A DNA stretch of 64,000 nucleotides from Pseudomonas amygdali (GTDB lineage Bacteria > Pseudomonadota > Gammaproteobacteria > Pseudomonadales > Pseudomonadaceae): NCBI RefSeq assembly GCF_002699855.1, contig NZ_LKBW01000057.1, positions 1-64,000 on the forward strand. Direction: 5' to 3'. Positions 1-9,929 of this stretch are shown in pieces. A model generated the notes under the pieces. It was not told where the DNA came from and made no database searches. It saw only the letters and a list, made by a program, of their open reading frames with translations. Both the position numbers and the translations under genes were made by a program. How positions within the stretch are numbered: position 1 is the stretch's first letter; the number at the start of each line of letters is the position of its first letter.

Positions 1-104
1 TCGGCGAAGGTCATTTGATTCATCATCGAAAAGCTCGGCGATTGGTGCCCGGAGATTTTGCCAAATCAGGAAGTCTTTTTCAGGATTTCCCAAGAGGCAT
101 TCTT

Positions 105-794
105 GTGTCAGGAAAACGCATTCTGATCGTCGAAGACGATGCCGACAGCGCCAGCATTCTCGAGGCTTATCTGCGTCGTGACGGGTTCAGCGTAGGGCTG
201 GCCGAAAACGGGCAGCGCGGTATCGACATGCATCGCCAGTGGAAACCCGACCTGATTCTGCTGGACGTCATGCTGCCGCTGGTCAGTGGTACGGACGTGC
301 TGTCGGCGGTGCGCCGTTGCAGCGACACACCGGTGATCATGGTCACGGCCATGGGCGACGAACCGGAAAAGCTCGGCGCATTGCGCTACGGGGCTGACGA
401 TTACGTGGTCAAACCCTACAACCCCAAGGAAGTGGTGGCCCGTGTGCACGCGGTGCTGCGGCGCTCCCAGCAGAACGCCAGTAATGACCGCCATTTGCGT
501 TACCAGAACCTGCTGGTGGACCTGAATGCAGTCACCGCCATCATTGAAGGACACGACGGCACAGACACACTGCTCGACCTGACACCCACCGAGTTCAAGA
601 TCCTTTCGACCTTGCTGAAAACACCCTACAAAGCCTTCACCCGCGAAGAATTGCTGGAAATCTGCCTGCCCGACAGCGAGGCGCTGGCCAGGGTTGTCGA
701 TGCGCACGTGCACAATCTGCGTCGCAAACTCGAAATTCACGGCGTGGATAATGTGCTGGTGACTGTCCGCTCTGTCGGCTATCGATTCAGGTGA
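105..794 (+). CDS. OmpR/PhoB-family response regulator
   Basis: DNA-binding response regulator of 229 residues. An N-terminal receiver carries the acidic pair in VEDD near residues 9-12, the phospho-acceptor Asp54 in LLDVMLPL and the Lys of VVKPY. A winged-helix trans_reg_C domain follows, ending in VRSVGYRFR. I chose GTG at 105 because AAGAGG lies 7 bases upstream and the receiver starts right after it; the frame is open back to base 15 but that stretch does not look like receiver. The stop overlaps the kinase start at 791-794 (GTGA), so the pair is translationally coupled. The nearest familiar type is BaeR/CpxR-like, but the signal is not evident. The cognate kinase is broken, so phosphorylation from that source may be lost. 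Confidence 0.9.
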   Translation: MSGKRILIVEDDADSASILEAYLRRDGFSVGLAENGQRGIDMHRQWKPDLILLDVMLPLVSGTDVLSAVRRCSDTPVIMVTAMGDEPEKLGALRYGADDYVVKPYNPKEVVARVHAVLRRSQQNASNDRHLRYQNLLVDLNAVTAIIEGHDGTDTLLDLTPTEFKILSTLLKTPYKAFTREELLEICLPDSEALARVVDAHVHNLRRKLEIHGVDNVLVTVRSVGYRFR

Positions 795-1965
795 GCCTCA
801 TGCGACGTTTCTTCAGACACCGGCAGAAACCTTTATGGCACTGGGTCGGCATGCGCATGAGCATGCTGGCCGTCGGCGCAGTCATCGTGATCGCGTTCTG
901 CATGTGGCTGCACGTCACGGTGTCTGACTGGCTCACATTGCAGGCAATGCCAGCCGATGTGCGCACGGAGTTCATACGATTGCAGGCCGAACCTGCCATG
1001 GACATGGTCAAGCTTCGCGAGCTGTTCTTCGAGTATTACCCGATCGAAAACCTGCTGCCGGGCATCGCCAACAAGGAATGGTGGGTATTGGCAGCGCTGG
1101 TGATGATGGCCATCCCTATCATCATCTTTTTCGGCTTTTTGTTCTCCCGCCCGCTTTCCAGCCAGTTCTCTTCGATTGCCAGAGGCGCACGTCAGGTCGC
1201 CCAGGGCGACTTCAAGACGCGCCTGCCAATGAGCGACAAAGACCCGGACGAGCTACAGGCGCTGGTCAGCGACTTCAATACCATGACCACCCAGCTGGGC
1301 CGTTACGAACTGGAGGTCAGCGAGTCCAGCGCTATGATCGCCCATGAACTGCGCACGCCACTGAACGCGGCCATGGGGCGCATTCAGGGCATGATCGACG
1401 AAGTGTTCCCCCGCGATCTGGCACAACTGGAAATGGTCCACCGCCAGCTCAACCAGTTGAACAAACTGGTGAGCGATCTGCACCTTCTCTCGCTGGCCAG
1501 CTCACCCTGGACAAGACGGTATTTTCCCTTGAGAAACTGGTGGCCGAACGCCTGAGCTGGTTTGCCGCACAGCTCGATGAAGCGGGCGTTGTCGTGACGA
1601 TCGACATCCCTCAACAACTGACCGTCAACGCCGACCGTGACCGGATCGGCCAGGTAGTCAATATTCTCGTCGATAATGTGCTGCGCTACTCGGCGATGGG
1701 CGGTGAACTGCTGATTGTCGGCAGGGCCCACGCACGGAGCATGGAACTGACCGTCTCCGACCGCGGGCCCGGCTTCGGCTCGGAAAACCTTGAGCAGGTG
1801 TTCGACCGTTTCTGGCGCGCCGAACGTTCGCGGGCGCGCTATTCGGGAGGCAGCGGCCTTGGCCTGTCCATCGCCCGGGCTATTTGCCTCGAGCATGACG
1901 GCACTATCGGGGTGCACAACAGGCCTGGCGGCAGGTCGGTGATCCGCCTGGAAATCCCGGCCTGA
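791..1965 (+). pseudogene. Sensor histidine kinase, frameshifted
   Basis: Membrane sensor kinase split into two frames. The first frame (791 or ATG 800, to 1555) has a membrane segment near residues 20-40, a short periplasmic loop, a second membrane segment near residues 97-118, a HAMP region and the H-box AHELRTPLNAA. The second frame, from about 1504 to 1965, carries the ATPase part: N-box NILVDNVLRYS, DRGPGFG and SGLGLSIARAI. The break falls at 1491-1504, where CGCTGGCCAG is present once; a second tandem copy of these 10 bases would restore frame and give the plausible reading LASAGQLTLDK. As read, the protein stops before the ATPase domain and cannot be an active kinase. It is coupled to the response regulator just upstream. 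Confidence 0.85.
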
Positions 1966-1988
1966 TCCTGCTGACCCGAACCTGCGGA

Positions 1989-3476
1989 TCAATGCCCCAT
2001 CAACGAATCGATAGCGTCCGGTTTGTCGTGCACGCCAAACCGATCCACCAGCGTGGCCGTCGCCCGGTTCATACCTACAACGTCCACACTGATACCCGCC
2101 CTCCTCAGCTTGAGCACCACCTTGTCCAGCGCGGCAACCGCAGTGATGTCCCAGAAATGCGCCTCGCGCAGATCAATGGCGAGTGTTTCGACGTTTTCGC
2201 GCAGGTCGAAGGACGCCATGAAGCGCTCGGCAGAAGCAAAAAACACCTGACCGGTCACGTAATAAGTGCGGTGGCTGTGCTCGGGGTCGCGTTGCGAAGT
2301 GACGTCGAGATAACGGGCGATCTTGCTGGCAAAGAACATCGCGGCCAGCAGGGACCCCACCAGCACGCCATAGGCGAGGTTATGGGTGGCTACCACCATG
2401 ATCACCGTCACGACCATCACGATATTGGTCGAGAGCGGGTACTGTTTAAGGTTGCGGATCGACTCCCAGCTGAACGTACTTATCGACACCATGATCATCA
2501 CCGCCACCAGCGCCGCCATCGGAATACGCGCCAGCCAGTCGCCCAGAAACAGCATCATGATCAACAGCAGCAAGCCCGCGCTGAGGGTCGAGAGTCGTGT
2601 TCTGCCCCCCGACTTCACGTTGATCATTGATTGGCCGATCATCGCGCAACCGGCCATGCCACCGATCAGGCCACTGGCAATATTGGCAATGCCCTGCCCT
2701 CTGCACTCACGATTCCTGTCGCTGGTGGTATCGGTCAGATCGTCGACAATGGTTGCGGTCATCATCGACTCAAGCAGGCCCACCACCGCCAAAGCCGCGG
2801 AGTACGGCAGGATGATCAACAGCGTGTCGAGATTCAGCGCAACGTCCGGCCACATGAACACCGGCAGACTGTCAGGCATCGCGCCCATATCACCAACTGT
2901 TCGTACATCAAGGCCCATGTAAATGGACATTGCCGTGAGCAGCAGAATGCACACCAGCGGCGACGGCAGCAGCTTGCGCAGCAACGGCACGCACGGGAAC
3001 AGATAGATAATTGCCAGGCCCGCCGCCGTCATGGCATAGACCGGCCAGGTCGCATGGGTCAGTTCTGGCAGTTGGGCCATGAAAATCAGAATCGCCAGCG
3101 CGTTCACAAAGCCGGTCACCACTGATCGCGAAACAAAGCGCATCAGCTCTCCGAGGCGCAAGTACCCGGCGATGATCTGCAACACGCCGCACAACAAAGT
3201 GGCCGCCAGCAAATACTGAAGACCGTGCTCTTTCACCAGGTTCACCATCAGCAGTGCCATCGCACCTGTGGCGGCGGAAATCATCGCCGGGCGGCCGCCC
3301 ACGAAAGCAATGACCACACAGATACAGAACGAGGCGTAAAGCCCGACTTTCGGGTCTACCCCCGTGATGATGGAGAACGCAATGGCCTCTGGAATCAGAG
3401 CCAATGCAACGACAAGCCCGGCCAGAACATCGGCCCGGACGCTGGAAAACCACGTAGCTTTTATTTTTTCGAGCAT
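1989..3476 (-). CDS. SulP-family inorganic anion transporter with STAS domain
   Basis: Inner-membrane permease of the SulP (sulfate/bicarbonate) family, about 495 residues. Many hydrophobic helices begin right after the start, with the family-typical stretch [19 protein letters not shown], and the C-terminal 100 residues form a STAS domain ([20 protein letters not shown]). I chose ATG at 3476, preceded by AGGT at a good distance; the frame stays open to a TTG at 3581, which would add a poorly hydrophobic tail. The substrate (sulfate, bicarbonate or another anion) cannot be read from sequence. It is convergent with the kinase pseudogene upstream and divergent from the MocR gene, about 380 bases away. 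Confidence 0.88.
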   Translation of the reverse strand: MLEKIKATWFSSVRADVLAGLVVALALIPEAIAFSIITGVDPKVGLYASFCICVVIAFVGGRPAMISAATGAMALLMVNLVKEHGLQYLLAATLLCGVLQIIAGYLRLGELMRFVSRSVVTGFVNALAILIFMAQLPELTHATWPVYAMTAAGLAIIYLFPCVPLLRKLLPSPLVCILLLTAMSIYMGLDVRTVGDMGAMPDSLPVFMWPDVALNLDTLLIILPYSAALAVVGLLESMMTATIVDDLTDTTSDRNRECRGQGIANIASGLIGGMAGCAMIGQSMINVKSGGRTRLSTLSAGLLLLIMMLFLGDWLARIPMAALVAVMIMVSISTFSWESIRNLKQYPLSTNIVMVVTVIMVVATHNLAYGVLVGSLLAAMFFASKIARYLDVTSQRDPEHSHRTYYVTGQVFFASAERFMASFDLRENVETLAIDLREAHFWDITAVAALDKVVLKLRRAGISVDVVGMNRATATLVDRFGVHDKPDAIDSLMGH

Positions 3477-3858
3477 GGAAATACCTGTATCGAACACAGC
3501 GGGACGCGCAGCAGCGAATGCCGGACGTACGTGTGCATCGGTTTTCGAATGAGTAGTGATGGAGGTGGCGGCGACCGTCAAACGGACACAGCGACAGGCG
3601 ACCGCAGTCAGTGGCAGTCAGGGTGTGGCGAGGGGGCGAAGCGCTAAGGCGGCGTAGGCAGCCAGCTGGAACGGGACAAAAGTGATTCCTTCGATGGGCC
3701 GCAGGACGTGAGCATCATAGACCCATACGTTTGAGGGGTTCAAGACGCAGAGGCTAGCCCGACAGCGACACAGCGCAGCTGATATGCTTTTTCCAGGATA
3801 ACTTGCCCCTGTTTGCAAGGGCGGTTTTAACTCATGATGCAGGCATCATTTGCCCCCG
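3477..3858. other. Divergent intergenic region, sulP / MocR
   Basis: No convincing gene is seen here; short frames on both strands lack ribosome sites or recognisable domains. It must hold the promoters of the SulP gene (leftward) and the MocR-type gene (rightward). MocR regulators often act on a divergent neighbour, so an operator here is plausible, but I could not identify one. Confidence 0.5.
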
Positions 3859-5277
3859 ATGCCTTCTATGAAACGCTACGAAAAATTCGCCGCCGACATT
3901 TCGGAAATGATTCGCAGCGGCGTGTTGCCAGCAGGCGAGAAAGTCCCCTCCGTCAGGGTTGCCAGTCGCACCTATTCGGTGAGCCCCGCCACCGTCTTCA
4001 AGGCGTATTACCTGCTGGAAGACAAAGGCCTGATTCAGGCTCGTGCACGCTCCGGGTATTACGTGCGCGAGCATGCTGCCAATGCGCTGACCGAGCCTGA
4101 ACTGGTCAGGCACATCAGCGAAGGCACCGAGCTGGGCGTCAGCGACCTGATTTTTTCCGTGCTTGGCTCGCTCAAGAACCCGGACACCGTTCCTTTCGGC
4201 TCGGCATTTCCCAGCCCGCACCTTTACCCATTGCCGCGCCTGGCCAAGTCGATGTCTTCAGCGGTGCGGGCGATGACGCCAGCGGGCATTGTCAGCGACA
4301 TGACCACCGGGAACTCCGAACTGCGCCGCCAGATTGCTCTGCGCTACATGATCAGCGGCGTGCGCCTGCCCGCCGATGAACTGGTAATCACCAACGGCGC
4401 GATGGAAGCCCTGAATCTGTGCCTGCAATGCGTTACCGAGCCCGGCGACCTGGTCGCCATCGAAGCACCTGCGTTCTATGCCTGCCTTCAGGTGCTGGAG
4501 CGGCTCAAGCTAAAAGCCGTCGAAATCCCCGTGCATCCGCGTGACGGCGTGGACCTGGACTCTTTGCAGGACAGCCTGACACGCCTGCCGATCAAAGCCT
4601 GCTGGTTCATGAGCAGCTTCCAGAACCCGCTGGGCGCGAGCATGACCCAGGCGAAAAAACTCAAGCTCTACAACCTGCTGGAACGACAGCAGATCCCGCT
4701 GATCGAGGACGATGTGTACGCCGAGCTGTATTACGGCGCCAATGCACCCCATCCGGTCAAAAGCCTGGATCACAGCGGGCTGGTGATGCACTGCAGCTCG
4801 TTTTCCAAGACCCTGGCCCCCGGCTACCGTGTCGGCTGGGTGGCAGGCGGGCGTTATACCGAACAGATCAATCGGCTGAAACTGATGACCACCATTTCAC
4901 CCTCTGTCCCCGCCCAGGCAGCGATTGCCGACTACCTCAAACATGGCGGCTACGACCGGCACCTGCGCAAATTGCGCGACACCCTCGAACTGCAACAGGG
5001 CGCGATGCTGGCCGCTGCCGCTCGTTATTTCCCGGCAGCGACACGCGTCACCCGCCCCGCTGGCGGGTACTTTCTGTGGTTCGAATTCCCCGAGCAAGTG
5101 GACTCGCTGCAGGTGTTCCAGATGGCCCTGGCCCAAGGCATCAGCCTGGCACCCGGCCCGATCTTCTCGGCCTCGTAGCGCTTCAAGAATTGCGCACGCC
5201 TGAACTACGGCACGCCCTGGGATGAACGCAGCGAGCAGGCCATGGCGATGCTTGGACGAATCATCGCGTCGTTCTGA
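3859..5277 (+). pseudogene. MocR/PdxR-type GntR-aminotransferase regulator with in-frame TAG
   Basis: The protein joins an N-terminal GntR winged helix (about residues 5-75, with SVRVASRTYSVSPATVFKAY) to a fold-type I aminotransferase domain. The PLP-binding Lys region is SSFSKTLAPGYRVGW; upstream the domain has ITNGAMEALNLCL, SFQNPLG and EDDVYAELY. A TAG at 5176-5178 interrupts the frame, which otherwise runs on to a TGA at 5275-5277 and encodes about 32 more residues of normal family sequence (RFKNCARLNYGTPWDERS). The codon is one base from CAG, and Q would fit. The truncated product would lose the end of the small domain, so it is probably impaired. Start may be ATG 3859 or 3868; neither has a strong ribosome site. 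Its ligand and target are unknown. Confidence 0.8.
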
Positions 5278-5448
5278 AGTGTTTACGTTCGGCCCACGTA
5301 CAACTGATCCGTATTTTTAAGCTATTTCTGAATCTGTACCAGAATCTGCCTGCGCAGGATAATGGCCACGCATTAAAACGCGCAGGACAACCGTCATAGA
5401 CCGGAACCTGCGACTCGTTACAGACAGATCGATCAGCAGGAGACGCTC

Positions 5449-5532
5449 ATGGGCAAGCTCGGACTTTCATTGATAGGTTTTTTGTTGCTGGCGATAGCGG
5501 TGGGTTTGCTGGGGACTATTTCGCCGTATTGA
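5449..5532 (+). CDS. 27-residue hydrophobic microprotein
   Basis: Short frame encoding MGKLGLSLIGFLLLAIAVGL followed by LGTISPY. CAGGAG lies 6 bases before the ATG, which is the best support for translation. Almost the whole peptide is one membrane helix with a basic residue at the N-terminus, so a single-pass inner-membrane peptide is expected. It stands alone between the MocR gene and an AraC remnant. Function unknown; it could be a small membrane regulator or a toxin-like peptide, and nothing in the sequence decides. Confidence 0.6.
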   Translation: MGKLGLSLIGFLLLAIAVGLLGTISPY

Positions 5533-5693
5533 GCATTGATTATCGCCGTGATACTCATCGCTCACGGTTATACACACGTCCTGATGACTATCGCGCCCAT
5601 GCTGCGCATTGGCGCGATAGTCTGCTCCAGACTCGTTCAGCAGCCGATTAATTAGTTTTCTTCGTATACCCTCGCCGATTTACCCGTCTAGTC

Positions 5694-6107
5694 TTGCCAC
5701 TGCCTCAACTGGTTTATGCACCCCGCGGTTTTATAAATAGTGCTGATCCGCTGCTTCTGGAAACCGAGCAAATCATTCGCCATGCCAGACCCGGGCTGAC
5801 GGCTGAAGAGCTCGCCAAAATGTTGAATCTGAGCGAGCGGACAATGCATCGACGATTCAAGAAATTACCCAATGAGTCGCCTGAAGAGCTCATTACCCGA
5901 GTGAGGATAGAAACGGCTTGCGTCCTCCTCCAGACACCGGGAGCCAGCATTAAACAAGTGGCACTCAAGTGCGGCTACAACGAGGATACCTCGTTCCGAC
6001 GGGCTTTCATTCAACTTACCGGGATGACGCCTGCGGATTACAAGCGCAGGTCTAAAGCGCAGTCCTCCGATGCGAGCGGATCAACGACGCGTTCGGTGCA
6101 GACGTAA
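5694..6107 (+). pseudogene. AraC-family regulator, C-terminal remnant
   Basis: About 137 residues containing a complete AraC-type double helix-turn-helix (AEELAKMLNLSERTMHRRFKK, then IKQVALKCGYNEDTSFRRAF and GMTPADYKRR). The spacing and sequence resemble the GlxA subgroup, whose members are about 310-330 residues with an N-terminal DJ-1/PfpI-like domain. That domain is missing. The only starts are TTG or non-canonical, no ribosome site is visible, and the frame is closed by TAA at 5649. I read it as the 3' part of a decayed gene; a free-standing DNA-binding protein is possible but less likely. Confidence 0.65.
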
Positions 6108-6206
6108 GATTCATTTCTGGTACTGGAGGCGATTTAAAAACTACTCAAGGTGTTTTCTCTGCCAAGTCCATGAATTGTCGCGTTGCCAGTGCTCGGCGCC
6201 AAAACT

Positions 6207-6232
6207 AAAAAACCCGCCAGAAGGCGGGTTTT
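6207..6232 (-). terminator. Rho-independent terminator of tRNA-Asn
   Basis: Perfect 8-bp stem AACCCGCC / GGCGGGTT (6211-6218 and 6223-6230) with a 4-base loop. Read leftward it is followed by a run of U interrupted by one A. It lies about 45 bases beyond the 3' end of the tRNA. Confidence 0.8.
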
Positions 6233-6274
6233 CGGTGTTTCAAAGATTTTTAAAGTCTTCTCTGAAACCTTGTC

Positions 6275-6350
<76 letters not shown>

Positions 6351-6352
6351 AT

Positions 6353-6387
6353 GAGCGCTATGTTACTGATTAGGAAAAGGAAGTCAA
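6353..6387 (-). promoter_or_regulatory. Sigma-70 promoter of tRNA-Asn
   Basis: Read on the minus strand: TTGACT (6387-6382), 16-base spacer, TAACAT (6365-6360), predicting a start near 6353, directly before the mature tRNA 5' end. Confidence 0.6.
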
Positions 6388-6595
6388 GCGAGGGACTGAA
6401 AAATTTTCTGCGTTGCGGCTTGCGCGATATCGGTTGTTCCTGATGACCCACGGGAGAATACCTCTAGTGCCTTGTGCGACGCTGGACGCAGCCGATCGTA
6501 CTGAAGTTGGCACTTTTGTCACATCAAGAAATATCTATCCCGGTCGACACCTGAGTCAGGTAATTCCTTTCCTACGGATCAGGTATAACAAAAAA

Positions 6596-8593
6596 ATGGC
6601 CTCGCTCAAGACAGTACAAGCTCGCTACACCGCAACCTTCGTAGGATTCATGGCGCTGGTCGTTGTTCTGACGGTTTATGGCATCGGTCAGTTCGTGTCC
6701 CCCAGGCTTACGGCCAACGATGAAAACATGCTGACCGCCAAGGCGGCAGACATCAGCGATGAGATCAAGACCGAGTTGGCGCGCGTACAGGCGCAGGCGC
6801 GGGTGATCACCGAGCTGGTGCCGCAGCTGTCCAGTGACGATATCGACCGCTTGCTGCCGTTCATGGTCAACCAGTACGGCGAAGCCAAGGTATTCGGCGG
6901 CGGGATCTGGCCTTTGCCGAACGTGCGCACGCCCGGTCGTGCCAAGCACAGCACCTTCTACCACCGCGATGCGTCGGGAAAATTGATCGTCAACACCCAT
7001 TGGAACTCGCCTGAGTCGCTCAACTATTTCGAACAGGGCTGGCACAAAGGCGGCTTGAACTCCCCTGCTGGCCAATGCGCCTGGGCGCCCGCCTATCAGG
7101 ATGCCGCCAGCCCGGAACCGCGCACCAACTGCGCCATGGCCATTACCAAGGACGGACAGCCTTGGGGCGTGTCGACCATCGACGTGACGCTGGGCTTCTT
7201 CAACAAGCTGGTTGAAGCCAAAGAGCAGGAAGTCCATGGCCGGATCATGATCATTGAGGCCGATGGCAAGATTCTGTCCAACGTGCCGGGCAGCAGCGAC
7301 AAGATCGTGCTGCGCAACGTCTCCGAACTGGCGGCGCAATCGCCGTTCATCAATGGCATCAAGTCGGCACTCGCCGTCAAAGGTACTGGCACCTCGCGTC
7401 TGACTTACCAGAACAGCGATGGCGAGGAGTCAACCCTGTTTCTGATGCCGGTTGCTGGAACGCCCTGGTTGCTGGCCGTTTCGCAAAACACCGATCTGCT
7501 GAAAAGCCAGAGCGAAACCGTCCTAAAGACCCTGGCCTGGCTGCAGATCCCGATGGTTCTGGTGCTGCTGGTGCTGATGATCGTTGCGTTGCGCACGCTG
7601 ATGAACCGTCTGGGCGTGCTCAAAACCAACATCGACACGCTGTCGGCCGGTGACGCCGATCTCACCCGGCGCATTGCCGTCAAAGGGCACGATGAAGTGG
7701 ATCAGGTGGGTGAGTCGGTCAACAACTTCATTGCCTACCTGCAACGCATGATGCTCGACGTCAGCAGTTCCACCAGCGAGATTGCCAGCGGTATCGAACA
7801 ACTGCGCAGTCAGGCGGGCGTTACCAGTGCCATTCTGATCCGTCACGCCAACGAAACCGATCAGGCCGTTACTGCGATCACCGAGATGTCCTCCACCGCG
7901 GACGAAGTGGCCCGCAGCGCGGCGCAGACCGCAAGCTTCACGCAGTCGGCCAACGAGAACGCTCAGGTATCGAAAACCGTTGTTGCGGACGCTTCTGACA
8001 GCGTGAATGCACTGATCAGCGAGGTCGATTCGGCCACCAGCAAAGTGCAGTCGATGGAGCAGGACGCCAAGCGCATCAACGCGGTGCTGGCGGTGATTGG
8101 CGAAATCGCCGGGCAGACCAACCTGCTCGCACTTAACGCCGCCATTGAAGCCGCGCGCGCCGGCGAACAGGGTCGTGGCTTTGCGGTCGTGGCCGATGAG
8201 GTGCGCGCCCTCGCCGCTCGCACCCAGGCCAGCACGTCGGAGATCAACGAAATGCTCGGCAGCCTGCAACAAGGCGTCAGCGCAGCAGTAGCCGCGATGG
8301 AAAAAACCCGCCAGAGTTGCCAGACCACGGCAGGCAAAACCACTGCCGTAACAAGCGGCCTGGACGACATGACTCGCTCGGTTCTGCAGATCAACGACCT
8401 GAGCACGCAAATCGCCACAGCGGCCGAGGAGCAAAGCGCGGTGTCAGAGGAAATCAGCCGTAACATCATTGCCGTTCGGCACATCGTCGAAGAGCTGGTC
8501 GAAGGCGGCTCCAGTAACGAACGCAGCACCGCTGCCCTTTCCGAGTCCAACACTCGCCTGATTGCGCTGGTACGGCGCTTCAAGGTCAGTTAA
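6596..8593 (+). CDS. Methyl-accepting chemotaxis protein, large periplasmic sensor
   Basis: Chemoreceptor of 665 residues. Order of parts: membrane helix near residues 15-35, a periplasmic region of about 275 residues with the size and layout of a double-Cache domain, a second membrane helix at about 313-335 ([17 protein letters not shown]), HAMP, then the cytoplasmic signalling domain with the conserved tip [20 protein letters not shown] near residue 503. I chose ATG 6596, with AGG about 12 bases upstream and a helix starting soon after; the frame is open further upstream but that part is not receptor-like. The ligand is unknown. A hairpin follows the stop and may end transcription from both sides. 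Confidence 0.92.
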   Translation: MASLKTVQARYTATFVGFMALVVVLTVYGIGQFVSPRLTANDENMLTAKAADISDEIKTELARVQAQARVITELVPQLSSDDIDRLLPFMVNQYGEAKVFGGGIWPLPNVRTPGRAKHSTFYHRDASGKLIVNTHWNSPESLNYFEQGWHKGGLNSPAGQCAWAPAYQDAASPEPRTNCAMAITKDGQPWGVSTIDVTLGFFNKLVEAKEQEVHGRIMIIEADGKILSNVPGSSDKIVLRNVSELAAQSPFINGIKSALAVKGTGTSRLTYQNSDGEESTLFLMPVAGTPWLLAVSQNTDLLKSQSETVLKTLAWLQIPMVLVLLVLMIVALRTLMNRLGVLKTNIDTLSAGDADLTRRIAVKGHDEVDQVGESVNNFIAYLQRMMLDVSSSTSEIASGIEQLRSQAGVTSAILIRHANETDQAVTAITEMSSTADEVARSAAQTASFTQSANENAQVSKTVVADASDSVNALISEVDSATSKVQSMEQDAKRINAVLAVIGEIAGQTNLLALNAAIEAARAGEQGRGFAVVADEVRALAARTQASTSEINEMLGSLQQGVSAAVAAMEKTRQSCQTTAGKTTAVTSGLDDMTRSVLQINDLSTQIATAAEEQSAVSEEISRNIIAVRHIVEELVEGGSSNERSTAALSESNTRLIALVRRFKVS

Positions 8594-8600
8594 AACCTGT

Positions 8601-8631
8601 GCGGGCCTGCCGCAGCTTGCGTCAGGCCCGC
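8601..8631. terminator. Bidirectional hairpin between MCP and TonB genes
   Basis: Perfect 9-bp inverted repeat GCGGGCCTG / CAGGCCCGC (8601-8609 and 8623-8631) between two convergent genes. U-runs are weak on both sides, so termination is likely but not certain. Confidence 0.5.
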
Positions 8632-8634
8632 TGT

Positions 8635-9477
8635 CTATTTGATCCGGTAGTGGAAAGTATTCTTCACCCCGGACACGGTCACTGCCCTGCCCTCGACAAC
8701 CCGTGGCTGATAACGAAAGGTTTGCGCTGCGGCCAGTGACGGACGGATGAACAATGGATGGCACGCACCCTGCACTTGCGGGTTGACCACCGTGCCTTGC
8801 GGCGACACGTCGTAGACCACCGTGCAATCACCCTCGATGCCTTTGTCCAGAGCCCGTTCGGGATAGTCCGGAGCCTCCTTGCTGAGTGGCTGATACTGGC
8901 TGCTGTCAGCGGCGGCCTGCTGTTGTGCTGATTGCTGCGCCTGGCGGGCGCGCTCGGCAGACTGACGCGCCTGTTCGGCCTGACGTTGTTGCTCAACCTG
9001 CTGAAGTTGCTGCTCGGCCAGCCGCTGCTGTTCCTGGCGCTTTTGCTGCTCGGCTTCGTGCAGGCGCTGAACGCTCTGTTGCTGTTCACGCTCGCGCTTT
9101 TGCTCGTCAACGCGCTTGCGTGCCAACGCCGCCTGTTCGACCTGGCGCTGCGGCTCTGCCTGCGGTTTTGCAGCTTCTACCGGCTGGGTGATCGGCAGCG
9201 AGGCCGGTGCAGGTGGCGGCAGCTGAAAAGGCTCGACAACCGGCGCAGCGGCGACTGGAACCGGCTCAGGCGCTGGCGGCAAAATCACTAATTGCGTGGT
9301 CAGGGTTCTGCTCTGTGCGGGCGGTGCTTCGTGCGGGCTCCAGCCGAACATAAGACCGCCCAGCAGCACGCCATGCAATGCCAGCGCGATGGCAGCGGCC
9401 AGGCCATTGCTGCGCAGCCAGGGCCCATTCACCCATTCGCGGCGCGGCGGGTGGTAATCGAGGGCCAGGGTGTTCAT
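8635..9477 (-). CDS. TonB-family energy transducer with TolA-like coiled coil
   Basis: Protein of 280 residues: one N-terminal membrane anchor (about 27-47, LAAAIALALHGVLLGGLMFGW), a proline-rich stretch, a long Gln/Glu/Arg/Ala-rich coiled coil (about 105-190) and a C-terminal TonB_C domain (SKEAPDYPERALDKGIEG onward). TonB proteins link the proton-motive force to outer-membrane receptors. Here much of the usual Pro-Lys linker is replaced by a TolA-like helical segment. It is the last gene of a minus-strand set that starts with a TonB-dependent receptor and a phytase. Its ATG overlaps the stop of the ExbD/TolR gene (ATGA at 9477-9474). Inference: a transducer dedicated to that receptor. Confidence 0.85.
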   Translation of the reverse strand: MNTLALDYHPPRREWVNGPWLRSNGLAAAIALALHGVLLGGLMFGWSPHEAPPAQSRTLTTQLVILPPAPEPVPVAAAPVVEPFQLPPPAPASLPITQPVEAAKPQAEPQRQVEQAALARKRVDEQKREREQQQSVQRLHEAEQQKRQEQQRLAEQQLQQVEQQRQAEQARQSAERARQAQQSAQQQAAADSSQYQPLSKEAPDYPERALDKGIEGDCTVVYDVSPQGTVVNPQVQGACHPLFIRPSLAAAQTFRYQPRVVEGRAVTVSGVKNTFHYRIK

Positions 9478-9920
9478 TGCGGGGCCTCGGTCACCAAGCC
9501 CAATTGCGTTACGCCACTGCGTTGCAGCGCCGCCATGGCGGCGACTACCCGGCCATAATCAGCCTTGTCATCGGCACGGATGAACACTTGCGTGTCCTTG
9601 CGCTCGGCAACCAGTCGGGCGATGCGCTCCTGCATGTCTTCAAGGCTCGCAGCCTGATCGGTCTGCGTTTGAGTATCGACCGTGTCGCCCAGGTTCCAGT
9701 AGTAGCCGCCCTGCGCCTTGACGGACAGGGTCACGATGCGCTGCCGGGTATCGCTGGCGAGTGCTTCGCTGGCCACTTTGGGTAACTCGATTTTCACCCC
9801 TTGGGTCAGCATCGGTGCCGTGACCATGAAAATCACCAGCAGCACCAGCATCACGTCGATGTAGGGCACGACATTCATTTCGGCTTTCGGGCCATGTTTG
9901 CGTTGTGGTTTGACCAGCAT
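9474..9920 (-). CDS. ExbD/TolR-family proton-channel subunit
   Basis: Protein of 148 residues with one membrane helix near residues 20-40 (VPYIDVMLVLLVIFMVTAPM). The conserved Asp of YIDVMLVLL is the proton-path residue of this family. The periplasmic part ends FIRADDKADYGRVVAAMAAL, matching TolR/ExbD folds. It sits between the TolQ/ExbB-type and TonB-type genes, with a 9-base gap upstream and an overlap downstream, so the three should form one inner-membrane motor. By wording of the motifs it is closer to TolR than to ExbD. Confidence 0.88.
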   Translation of the reverse strand: MLVKPQRKHGPKAEMNVVPYIDVMLVLLVIFMVTAPMLTQGVKIELPKVASEALASDTRQRIVTLSVKAQGGYYWNLGDTVDTQTQTDQAASLEDMQERIARLVAERKDTQVFIRADDKADYGRVVAAMAALQRSGVTQLGLVTEAPQ

Positions 9921-9929
9921 GACAAGTCC

